From Belliella alkalica (GTDB lineage: Bacteria; Bacteroidota; Bacteroidia; Cytophagales; Cyclobacteriaceae): a stretch of DNA of 64,000 bases. Below are positions 1-7,970 of the stretch, one piece after another. The stretch lies in the NCBI RefSeq assembly GCF_022549785.1, contig NZ_JAKZGO010000013.1, positions 1 to 64,000 on the forward strand, in the 5' to 3' direction. The translations under genes and the position numbers were made by a program. The notes under the pieces were generated by a model that made no database searches, was not told where the DNA came from, and was given only the letters and a program-made list of their open reading frames with translations. Positions within the stretch are counted from its first letter, which is position 1; every line of letters starts with the position of its first letter.

Positions 1-51
1 TGAATAGCTCTTTCCAGAGGTTTATAAGGATTTTAAATTTGGATTATCTGA

Positions 52-1212
52 TTAATCTTTTAGCTCTTTTTTTACAAGTTTCAATTCGTACAAAGTAACC
101 ATATCAGGCTCGTATTCGAGCGCATTGACATTTTGATGTGCCCAAATTCTCCCTTTTTTGTCAACAAAAGATATCCTCCAAGCGTCAGGGAGAAGGAATG
201 GCTTACTATAAGCGCCATTTTCTTCTCTGACAATTAACTTTGCTTTATCTTTTTTCATGATTTGATTATACCTTTCCTGTTGATCTTCATTCGGTTCTGG
301 CATTTGATCAAGTTTTAAACCCGATCTATAAACTATCATGACTTGATCTTTATGCATAAAAAGGTTGGATATTTGACCTGGTCTATCTTTTTCGTTTTCT
401 CGATCTTCTTCGCCACCTAGGGCAAATCCTTTGTCTAAAATAAAATTATCGAAAGGTATTTTCTCTGCTTTGAAGTTTTCAGGGTTTTTGAGATCATATT
501 CATAGTACATGCTATCATGTGTATGCGCAAAATGGATCAAACCATCACCAACTTGAAAAGTTGGTTTGATCGTGTTGTAAGCTGTCTCTGACTCAAAGTA
601 TCTGCTTCTCTTATGAAATGGTATGATTGGCTCGAAAGTTTCTTCTTCCGTATCTATAAAATCAAAAGTATTGTATTCAAGGAAGTATTTGGCATCATTG
701 CTTCTCAACTCTGTTTGGGCACCCATAATGTAGGCTACATATTTGATCTTCCCGTCAATCTCTACTGGTTGAAGATGGTCGTACCCGATAAAAAGCATGT
801 AGATGAAATTATTCGAATATGGCTGTTTGATACTTTTTTTGAGGTTAAACTCCAGATCATATAAGTTCATTTTGTTCATTCCTGTAATTGCGATTTGATC
901 TTTATAGACAGATCCACCAAGAGGAAATTGACCATAAGAATCTGGTGAGTCCATGGGTTTTTTGAATTCAGAAACTATTTCCCCTTCTCTATTGACCAAT
1001 AGAAGCTCGTTGAATTCCGCTCCAGAAAAAAGAAAATGATCATTTTCAGAATCTACACTCAGCAGTTGAGGGTTTCCCAAAAAATCTATTGTCAAAGAGT
1101 CTATAATCTCCAGCTCGTAACTGAAATCCCTATTGCTTATTTCTTCTGTTTTGCTGCTACAAGAATAATAGACCAGCAAAATGCCACTTAACAAGTAAAT
1201 TGATTTTTTCAT
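52..1212 (-). CDS. DUF4221-like beta-propeller lipoprotein
   Basis: A 386-residue secreted lipoprotein of unknown function. The N-terminus is a short leader ending in a lipobox-like YYSCSS with Cys18 as the likely lipidated residue. The body contains repeated beta-strand motifs such as LLLVNREGEIV followed by FKKPMDSPDSYGQ, the pattern of six-bladed-propeller lipoproteins (DUF4221/BF3164-like) common in Cytophagales; that family call is from pattern memory, not a search. It is a paralogue of the upstream gene and its ATG overlaps that gene's TGA by 4 bp (ATGA), so the two are translationally coupled. No catalytic residues are recognisable. Anchoring in the outer membrane or periplasm is inferred from the lipobox. 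Confidence 0.7.
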   Translation of the reverse strand: MKKSIYLLSGILLVYYSCSSKTEEISNRDFSYELEIIDSLTIDFLGNPQLLSVDSENDHFLFSGAEFNELLLVNREGEIVSEFKKPMDSPDSYGQFPLGGSVYKDQIAITGMNKMNLYDLEFNLKKSIKQPYSNNFIYMLFIGYDHLQPVEIDGKIKYVAYIMGAQTELRSNDAKYFLEYNTFDFIDTEEETFEPIIPFHKRSRYFESETAYNTIKPTFQVGDGLIHFAHTHDSMYYEYDLKNPENFKAEKIPFDNFILDKGFALGGEEDRENEKDRPGQISNLFMHKDQVMIVYRSGLKLDQMPEPNEDQQERYNQIMKKDKAKLIVREENGAYSKPFLLPDAWRISFVDKKGRIWAHQNVNALEYEPDMVTLYELKLVKKELKD

Positions 1213-2399
1213 TTTTTAGACCTCAGTTTAGTTTTAAATATCAACTCGTAATCCAATTCTTCTTCTTTGTTATAGCTAAGCCAAAAATTACCTTCACTAT
1301 CAATGAATTCAATGCTTCTGGTTCTTTTTGGAAACTCCAATGGCTTAAGTTGCCCGTTTTTATCCAGTACAGCGTATGCACTTTTGTTTGCTTTGAAAAT
1401 GCCCGAAATCATCTCGTTAAAATCGGAGTTTTCGTCCTTTATCTTCTCATATTCTGTATCAGATACTCCTTCGCTATAGTTGATGAAAATCAATTCATTA
1501 TGTACAAAAACATTGTCGATAGTACCATAAGTGAAGTCTTTCGGATTGATTCCGAAACTTTTATCATCTACCTCACTAGGGCTCATTCCTTCTTTTTCGA
1601 TGAATTTGCTAAAATTTATGTTAATTTCTTCCAATGGAGTACTTAAGTTATCAATGTCATAAATCCAAAGCTTTGGCTCGTTTTTGAAAGCTAGATAAAG
1701 TTTTCCATTACTGATGGTCATCGCGGGCATTGTAGTCAAGACAGTATGGATTTTCTCTGGATTCTTGTATTTTGAACCATCGGGAAAAGGAAGTGCTGCT
1801 TCGAAACCACCTTCTTTCAAATCAGCAATTTCCAATTGGTTTGCAGTTGGACTTACATAAAAAGAACTATTGTTTTCTCTTCCCAAATAGTAGATCAAAG
1901 CCTTATCCTCATTCAAAAATTGGAGAGTTTTGGCGTTGGATATAGAAAGCGAAATAGAAACGGTGAAATCAGGTTTTGCTGTTCTTGTCAATTCGCCATC
2001 AAAGCTAAATGAATAAACTCCTTTTTTACCTAGGATCGCCCATTCATCTGCTCTGACAAACTGAGGTCTTGAAATAGGGTTGCTTCCGATTGCATCTGGC
2101 TGGTCTCCTGATTTATTGAATTTTCCCAAAACTTCCCCTTCAGAAGAAAGTAACAGTATGTCAGATGTTTGGTTGTCATAAGCAAGAATATGCTTTCCAT
2201 CTTTGCTGATATCAGACCAACTCATTGATCCCAAATAATCTACCATCACTGAGTCTTGGATTTCGAATTCAAAAGATGAAGCGTCTTGGATTGAGGCCTC
2301 TTCTGTTTTCTTCTCCCCACAAGATTGAAAAGTTAGAATCGCAATGACTCCTAATGAAATAGAAGAAAGGGAAATGAGTTTGATTTTTGGTTTAATCAT
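1209..2399 (-). CDS. DUF4221-like beta-propeller lipoprotein (paralogue)
   Basis: A 396-residue lipoprotein with leader and lipobox TFQSCGEK. It shares with the downstream gene the opening pattern (FEFEIQDSVMVDYLG versus YELEIIDSLTIDFLG), the propeller-like LLLSSEGEVLGKFNKSGD segment and a C-terminal WLSYNKEEELDYEL / WAHQNVNALEYEP segment, so the pair arose by tandem duplication. First gene of a two-gene minus-strand unit. The 194-bp gap upstream contains AT-rich sequence in which no clear promoter box was identified. Function unknown; proteins of this type are often called 6-bladed beta-propeller proteins. Confidence 0.7.
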   Translation of the reverse strand: MIKPKIKLISLSSISLGVIAILTFQSCGEKKTEEASIQDASSFEFEIQDSVMVDYLGSMSWSDISKDGKHILAYDNQTSDILLLSSEGEVLGKFNKSGDQPDAIGSNPISRPQFVRADEWAILGKKGVYSFSFDGELTRTAKPDFTVSISLSISNAKTLQFLNEDKALIYYLGRENNSSFYVSPTANQLEIADLKEGGFEAALPFPDGSKYKNPEKIHTVLTTMPAMTISNGKLYLAFKNEPKLWIYDIDNLSTPLEEININFSKFIEKEGMSPSEVDDKSFGINPKDFTYGTIDNVFVHNELIFINYSEGVSDTEYEKIKDENSDFNEMISGIFKANKSAYAVLDKNGQLKPLEFPKRTRSIEFIDSEGNFWLSYNKEEELDYELIFKTKLRSKK

Positions 2400-2593
2400 A
2401 ATCGATTTTGATTTTATAAATGGTGAAGTATTCTCTTTCTACTTTCTTACCATGACCTTTGGTTAGAGCAGGTAGGATATTGGCTATCAGAACTGTCAAT
2501 TGTGCAAAGTTTGTAGAAAGCCAAATTAAGTACCTTAATTAGTAAAAAATAAATTTAGTTAAAAAAGTAATTAAACCAAGTGAATTACAACAA

Positions 2594-3679
2594 TCAGAAT
2601 TCTTTTTCCAGTTGTTTTCTGAGCCTATCTTCCTGCATCATACGGGTATCCAACTCTTGTGCATAAGTTCTACCTTGCTTGAAACCATACAATGTGTAGG
2701 ATTTTCCAGCCCAATTTTTAGCGGTTTCCAGATCACCAAGGACTTCGTAGCCAACAGCGATGTTGTAGCAAAGTCTAGCGGCTGTTTTATCTTCAAGAAC
2801 ATCAACTAGTCCTTCTTCCCAAGTTTGGATAGCATCTTCCCATTCATTTACTTCAGCCATTCTTGCACCTATAGCTAGCGATTGGTTGTCCTTTGGTTTT
2901 TGAAAAAGTGTCCTATTGATGCTCAAATACATCGGGGCAATTCTACGGGCATAGCTAGCTCCAGCTATCTGACCTACATATTGGGTTGCTTTGACTTTGT
3001 CTATCATTAGCGCAAGCGCTTGTGTTTTAGTCTCTGCTTCTGCTGACCAAAGATTTGTTTTTTCGAAGTCTTGTTGATCTGTGATGTTTTTGCTCTGTGG
3101 GTCATAAAGCCTGAACCCAACCTTTACCGAAGCAATTCCTTCTGCATACACTCCCTGAACTTCCACCTGTCGCGAATTTCTTCCTTCACCTTCAGTTTTC
3201 TTGATCAGTTGCTTTTTGTCAGTAACTACAAAATCTGAACTGAATTTTTCCAATGAAAGCACTGCATCGACATCATATGCATTACAAAGCTCTTCGATTT
3301 GTCTCCAAGTTAGTGGGGTAGGGAATGTTTGGGAAAAAAGGCCGCCTCTAAGCCTTTCACGTGCTCTGATTACTTCAAATCTCGGAGATGTATTCAGCTC
3401 TTGTTGCAATTTAACGATGGTAGATTCTACTGCATTTTTCACTTCAAAAGGTGCTTCACCTGTGAGGATACCCTCAATGACAGAAAAACCCTCATTTTGG
3501 GGAGCAGTTCTGTCTACAATCAAAAGCCTTTGAACGTAAGTAGGTACATTGATTTCGGCAGGCATCAACCTGCTCATGGTAACATTCTTAGTGCATGAAG
3601 TTGTAGAAAACAGTACTAAAAGAAATAAAATCAAAGATGTGCATTTGGCTCTGAAGTCTGCATTGATGGAAGTGTTCAT
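2594..3679 (-). CDS. DUF6340-like lipoprotein with TPR-like C-terminus
   Basis: A 361-residue lipoprotein: hydrophobic leader then FSTTSCTKN with Cys29 as the probable lipidation site. The region after it (LLIVDRTAP, FEVIRARERL, LCNAYDVDAVLSLEKF) resembles the DUF6340 family of Bacteroidota, which has a nucleotide-independent fold related to TolB-N/CsgG-like periplasmic proteins; this is inferred from motif memory. The last 90 residues (SLAIGARMAEVNEWEDAI, ARLCYNIAVGYEVLGD, AKNWAGKSYTLY) look like two or three TPR helical hairpins, suggesting a scaffold in the periplasm. The gene stands alone between a bidirectional terminator and the propeller pair. Confidence 0.65.
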   Translation of the reverse strand: MNTSINADFRAKCTSLILFLLVLFSTTSCTKNVTMSRLMPAEINVPTYVQRLLIVDRTAPQNEGFSVIEGILTGEAPFEVKNAVESTIVKLQQELNTSPRFEVIRARERLRGGLFSQTFPTPLTWRQIEELCNAYDVDAVLSLEKFSSDFVVTDKKQLIKKTEGEGRNSRQVEVQGVYAEGIASVKVGFRLYDPQSKNITDQQDFEKTNLWSAEAETKTQALALMIDKVKATQYVGQIAGASYARRIAPMYLSINRTLFQKPKDNQSLAIGARMAEVNEWEDAIQTWEEGLVDVLEDKTAARLCYNIAVGYEVLGDLETAKNWAGKSYTLYGFKQGRTYAQELDTRMMQEDRLRKQLEKEF

Positions 3680-3691
3680 CTTACAAAATTA

Positions 3692-3720
3692 AAAAAGCCT
3701 CTGCAATGCAAAGGCTTTTT
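3692..3720. terminator. Bidirectional rho-independent terminator
   Basis: Inverted repeat AAAAAGCCTCTGC / GCAAAGGCTTTTT with a 3-nt loop and a single mismatch. It has A/T tails on both sides and so could act in both directions. It follows the stop of the minus-strand GMC small-subunit gene and lies just upstream of the DUF6340-like start. Confidence 0.75.
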
Positions 3721-3733
3721 CAAGAAATATATT

Positions 3734-4450
3734 TTATGAATTGGAACGGATGATATTTGCTTCTTCGTCCCACTGGGCAAGTTCTCCTCTTTCCTCAGGT
3801 TTGAGATATGTGTCAAGATATTTTTCAGGGAGCTCAAAACCATGTTTTTTCATGACTTCAGCTGGTACTCCATCCCAAATATTTGGGGTGTTTCCTATAT
3901 AACCCAAATATTTGAAACCAGCCTCTGTGGTAAAATACCCCGTTGAAGCGAGGTTTCTAAGCATGTTGAAAAATTTTACACCACCCTCCATATCTTGCTT
4001 GGCTTTGTCCGGCCATGCGATTTGATCTATGATTTCCATTTTTTCAGACTTACTCAGTGCCATGAATACTTTACCATAATTGTCTTCACTATGATGGTCT
4101 AGCCACATCAATCCACCTCGCATTGGTGTTTGGTAAGCTGGATAGTCTTTCATCATAAATTCTATAAAATCAACTACTCCTACCTCAGTGGCGCTTGGTG
4201 AGTCTGCATCGGCAGGTATGATTATATCGACAAGTACATCGAGTTTTTTTCTTTCATCTTCATTTAGAAAAGTTTCCGACAAAAGTTTTTGATCAATCAA
4301 TTTCTCCTCTTCAGTCCTTCCTCCTACGGTTCCACCTTCGATTCTTGGAGTATATTCTAGTTTTTTATCCTCAGGGGCACAGTTGGTCAATAAGAATCCA
4401 GATGCCAATGTACCAGTAAATAAAAGCTTAAGGTTTTCTCTTCTGTTCAT
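3734..4450 (-). CDS. Gluconate 2-dehydrogenase subunit 3-like protein (Tat lipoprotein)
   Basis: A 238-residue small subunit of a GMC-type membrane dehydrogenase. The N-terminus has a twin-arginine motif (NRRENLKLLF) followed by a hydrophobic stretch and a lipobox (LLTNCAPE, Cys24), so it is probably Tat-exported and lipid-anchored. The mature part has DERKKLDVLVDIIIPADADSPSATEVGVVDFIEFM, split here as the helical gluconate_2-dh3 signature with the IIPADADSPSA core. It lies 10 bp downstream of the large subunit. That large subunit has no signal peptide of its own, so co-export by hitch-hiking is the natural inference. In related systems this subunit chaperones or anchors the flavoprotein. Confidence 0.85.
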   Translation of the reverse strand: MNRRENLKLLFTGTLASGFLLTNCAPEDKKLEYTPRIEGGTVGGRTEEEKLIDQKLLSETFLNEDERKKLDVLVDIIIPADADSPSATEVGVVDFIEFMMKDYPAYQTPMRGGLMWLDHHSEDNYGKVFMALSKSEKMEIIDQIAWPDKAKQDMEGGVKFFNMLRNLASTGYFTTEAGFKYLGYIGNTPNIWDGVPAEVMKKHGFELPEKYLDTYLKPEERGELAQWDEEANIIRSNS

Positions 4451-4460
4451 ATTACTGAGA

Positions 4461-6203
4461 TTAGATGTTTTTCTTTTTCAATTCTGACACGATAAAATCT
4501 GATGTTCTCCAGCTCAAAGCCAAGATTGTCCATGTTGGGTTTTTGTCTGCTTGTGATACAAATGGTCCTGCATCTACTACAAAAAGATTGTCGCAATCAT
4601 GTGCCTGACAGTTGCTGTTTAATACTGAAGTGGCTGGATTGTTCCCCATTCTTGTGGTACCTACTTCATGGATGATTCTACCTGGAGTGGCTAATCCGTA
4701 TTTGGTTTCTGGCCCTGGCTTTTCGCCCATCAGCACAGCACCAGCATTGGTCAGGATCTCTTCAAAAGTATCATGCATGTGCTTAGCTTGCTTGATTTCG
4801 TGATCAGTCCATTGGTAATGGAATTTCAAAACAGGAATACCATATTTGTCCACAACATTTGGGTCTATTTCGCAGTAATTGCTGTACATCGGAATACTTT
4901 CTCCTCTTCCAGACATGCCAAGTGTTGAGCCTTGAATTCGTCTGATGTCTTTTTTCAATCCTTCTCCATATCCGCCATTTGGACTTGGGTTTCCAAATTC
5001 ATCTTTGATAAATTTGCGCATAGTATCCATGGAGAAGCCTACTCCATAAGATGGCATTCCCATGCCTCCCCAGTATTCGATATGATATCCTCTAGCAAAG
5101 TCGAGCTTTTTGTTGTCCAACCACCATGGTGTATAAACATGCATTCCGCCCACTCCATCTTCATTGTATCTTTCCCTGTCTATTAGGTCTGGCAAAATCC
5201 CCATTCTATCTGCTCCAGTGGAATCATGGAGATATCTACCTACCATTCCACTGCTGTTTCCAATTCCATCTGGATGGGATTTGGATTTTGAATTGAGCAT
5301 TATTCTTGCCGATTCACAAGCTGATGCACCGAGTACGACCACCCTGGCTTTGAGCTTGTATTCTTTCATGTCCATTTTGCTGATAAAAGAAACACCATTG
5401 GCTTTCCCTGAATCATCAGTGGTTACTTTTCTTACCATTGAATTGGTGTAGAGATCGACCTTTCCCTTTTTCATCGCAGGATGGACGAGGCAAGTACCAG
5501 ATGAGAAATCAGCATAAGCCTGACAAGCCCTGTTACATTGTCTACAGAAAAAACAAACTCCTCGATCATTATTGATAGGTTTTGTAAGGACAGACAATCT
5601 AGATGGGATTACAGGAATGCTGGCTTTTTTTGCTCCCTTCATCATAAATAACTCGTGCAATCTTGGTTTTGGTGGAGGTAGGAAAAAACCATCCGGCTCA
5701 TTGAAAATACCCTCTTTTGAGCCAAAAACACCTATCAATTTATCGACTTTGTCGTAATATGGCTTTAAATCGTCGTAACCAATTGGCCAGTCATGCCCCA
5801 AGCCGTCTATGCTTGCTCTTTTGAAATCATTCGGGCCAAACCTTAAGGATATTCTTCCCCAGTGATTCGTACGTCCTCCAACCATCCTAGACCTGAACCA
5901 ATCGAAGCTTGTGTCTTTTCCTCTAGTATATGGCTCACCTTCTATATCCCAGCCACCTATAGCAGCATCAAAATCACCGAATGGCCTTATCCTTGTCCCG
6001 TTACCCCTTCTTGGTGATTCCCACGGGTAACGTAACTGGGTTCTATCTTCATCTTTTGCAGGATCAAAATCACCTCCTGCCTCTATGACCGCGACAGCTA
6101 ATCCAGCTTCTGATAAAATTTTGGAGGCCATTCCACCTCCCGCACCAGAGCCTACTATGATCACATCATAAGGCTCGGATGAAGATTTGATTTCTATGCT
6201 CAT
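4461..6203 (-). CDS. GMC family FAD-dependent oxidoreductase
   Basis: A 580-residue flavoprotein of the glucose-methanol-choline family. The Rossmann FAD motif is GSGAGGG (residues 18-24) with the acidic end of beta-2 at VIEAGG. The substrate-domain segment VGGRTNHWGR is typical of the gluconate 2-dehydrogenase/cellobiose-dehydrogenase-like branch. The C-terminal active-site region holds HEVGTTRMG and ADKNPTWTILAL with the catalytic His and Asn. Cys217, 220, 223 and 227 form a CxxCxxCxxxC cluster with another Cys at 238, a pattern seen in this branch and resembling an Fe-S binding motif. It forms an operon with the Tat-exported small subunit, so it is likely periplasmic and passes electrons to a quinone or cytochrome. 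The substrate (a sugar or glycoside) cannot be told from sequence. Confidence 0.85.
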   Translation of the reverse strand: MSIEIKSSSEPYDVIIVGSGAGGGMASKILSEAGLAVAVIEAGGDFDPAKDEDRTQLRYPWESPRRGNGTRIRPFGDFDAAIGGWDIEGEPYTRGKDTSFDWFRSRMVGGRTNHWGRISLRFGPNDFKRASIDGLGHDWPIGYDDLKPYYDKVDKLIGVFGSKEGIFNEPDGFFLPPPKPRLHELFMMKGAKKASIPVIPSRLSVLTKPINNDRGVCFFCRQCNRACQAYADFSSGTCLVHPAMKKGKVDLYTNSMVRKVTTDDSGKANGVSFISKMDMKEYKLKARVVVLGASACESARIMLNSKSKSHPDGIGNSSGMVGRYLHDSTGADRMGILPDLIDRERYNEDGVGGMHVYTPWWLDNKKLDFARGYHIEYWGGMGMPSYGVGFSMDTMRKFIKDEFGNPSPNGGYGEGLKKDIRRIQGSTLGMSGRGESIPMYSNYCEIDPNVVDKYGIPVLKFHYQWTDHEIKQAKHMHDTFEEILTNAGAVLMGEKPGPETKYGLATPGRIIHEVGTTRMGNNPATSVLNSNCQAHDCDNLFVVDAGPFVSQADKNPTWTILALSWRTSDFIVSELKKKNI

Positions 6204-6435
6204 ATATGGTTATATTAGATTCTTTGAACAGTAAGTTTGCTAAAAAAAACTAAAAAGAAAAAAAAGTTATGATAAAAATTTTAAAAAGATGAAATAGGGG
6301 ATATAATTCGGTTTTTATTGTCAAATGAATTGAAATAATTTGCGAAAGCTGTGGAGTTGGTTGATTTGTTAACTGAGAAATAGTTAATTAGGTTCTATGA
6401 AGACTTTTTGACACTTGTTTTTTTATGGGACTTCA

Positions 6436-7110
6436 TTAATTAATCATTTTATCAATGTATGGCCAGATTGTTTCGAATACAATCAAATGTCCCTCTTCCG
6501 TAGGATGTATACCATCTGGAAGATTGAGGTCAGGATCTCCTGCAACACCCTCAAGTAAGAATGGAATCAAAGTAACTTCTTCCTCTTGAGCTACCTCAGG
6601 ATAAAGTTTTTTGAAATTTTCGGTGTATTCTTGACCCATGTTTGGGGGGATTTGCATTCCTGCTAGTAAGATTTTTGTTTCCGGGTATTTACTCCTTACA
6701 AGTTGAATGATAGACTTTAGATTCTTTTTTGTTTCCGATAGGTCAATTCCTCTCAATCCATCATTTCCTCCCAATTCCAAAACAAATACAGCTGGTTCCT
6801 CTTCCAGAAACCAATCGAGGCGGCTCAGTCCACTTGCTGTGGTTTCTCCGCTCAATCCACCATTAATGACACGATATCCCAATTCTAAACTATCAATTCT
6901 GGCAGCGACCAACCCTGGAAAGGCATCATCTTCATCTATTCCATAACCTGCAGAAAGGCTATTTCCGAAAAAAAGTATCAGTTTTTTAGAAGCAGGTGTA
7001 GATGCTGTTTCTATTTCTTGGGTAGCCTCCATTTTCTCCTCCTTTGATGAATTACAAGAGAAGGTTGCAAGCGCTAATATCAAAAAGAAGCTTTGAATAT
7101 ATGTTTTCAT
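6436..7110 (-). CDS. SGNH-type arylesterase/lysophospholipase lipoprotein (TesA-like)
   Basis: A GDSL/SGNH hydrolase of about 224 residues. Block I is FFGNSLSAGYG (Ser nucleophile; GNS replaces the more common GDS), block III is LGGNDGLRG and block V is DGIHPTEEGH (Asp-His pair). The ATG at 7110 is preferred over the one at 7158 because it begins directly with a leader ending in a lipobox (ATFSCNSS). On the minus strand a TACTTTTG box (7147-7140) sits about 30 bp upstream and could be the -7 element. It is divergent from the ABC ATPase/permease pair, the same arrangement as tesA with ybbA-ybbP. Likely a periplasmic or outer-membrane esterase acting on acyl or lysolipid substrates. Confidence 0.85.
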   Translation of the reverse strand: MKTYIQSFFLILALATFSCNSSKEEKMEATQEIETASTPASKKLILFFGNSLSAGYGIDEDDAFPGLVAARIDSLELGYRVINGGLSGETTASGLSRLDWFLEEEPAVFVLELGGNDGLRGIDLSETKKNLKSIIQLVRSKYPETKILLAGMQIPPNMGQEYTENFKKLYPEVAQEEEVTLIPFLLEGVAGDPDLNLPDGIHPTEEGHLIVFETIWPYIDKMIN

Positions 7111-7292
7111 TATAATTGTTGATTTTAAACGATGGTTAGCAAAAGTACAATTTCTCATTCAAATGTTCATTTACTAAAATTTTTTCCGATTAATTAGAGG
7201 TGTTCTTTTAGACTTTTTTTTTATTCATCCGTATGTAAACCATTCTTATCCTACAAATTGTTAACTTCCCGAATTAAAACACCCTATTATCT

Positions 7293-7970
7293 ATGAGCAT
7301 TCTTAGTGTCAAAGATGTTTCCAAAACTTATCAAAGTGGAAACAGAAGGTTAACTGTCCTCGATCAGGTGAATTTCGATATTCAAGCAGGTGAAAGTATC
7401 GCCATTGTTGGGCCGTCTGGTTCTGGTAAGACAACGTTACTCGGGCTTTGTGCAGGCTTGGACTCCTCATCCACTGGCTCAGTGATACTCAACGGCAATG
7501 CCTTTGAGAAGTTGAGTGAAGATCAGCGGGCGGCAGCAAGAAGTAGGGATGTGGGATTTATTTTTCAGAATTTTCAACTGCTTCCTACCCTTACTGCATT
7601 GGAAAATGTAATGGTTCCCCTCGAACTCAAAAAGCGAAAGGATGCTAAAGAAAGAGCTTTGGAGCTTTTGGAAAAGGTGGGTTTGAAGGACCGTGTAACG
7701 CATTATCCGACCCAATTGTCAGGAGGAGAGCAGCAGCGAGTGTCTATCGCAAGGGCATTTGCCAATGAACCAAAAATACTTTTTGCCGATGAGCCAACAG
7801 GAAATTTGGATACAGAAACAGGTGAAATGATAGAAGATCTGATTTTTGATCTTAATAAGGAAAAAGGAACAACTTTAATTTTGGTAACCCATGATCCAGA
7901 GTTGGCCAAAAGAACGGACAGAATAATCAATATCAAAGGCGGAAAAATTCAAGAAGAAATACATGGGTAA
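7293..7970 (+). CDS. ABC transporter ATP-binding protein (YbbA/LolD type)
   Basis: A 225-residue ATPase: Walker A GPSGSGKT (residues 40-48), Q-loop region FIFQNFQLLPTLTALENV, signature LSGGEQQR, Walker B ILFADEPTGNLD and H-loop VTHD. The LPTLTALENVM and DEPTGNLD features are characteristic of the MacB/LolD/YbbA branch that drives non-transport extraction of lipoproteins or peptides. It overlaps the downstream permease by 8 bp and is divergent from a TesA-like esterase, supporting the YbbA assignment over LolD. Confidence 0.9.
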   Translation: MSILSVKDVSKTYQSGNRRLTVLDQVNFDIQAGESIAIVGPSGSGKTTLLGLCAGLDSSSTGSVILNGNAFEKLSEDQRAAARSRDVGFIFQNFQLLPTLTALENVMVPLELKKRKDAKERALELLEKVGLKDRVTHYPTQLSGGEQQRVSIARAFANEPKILFADEPTGNLDTETGEMIEDLIFDLNKEKGTTLILVTHDPELAKRTDRIINIKGGKIQEEIHG

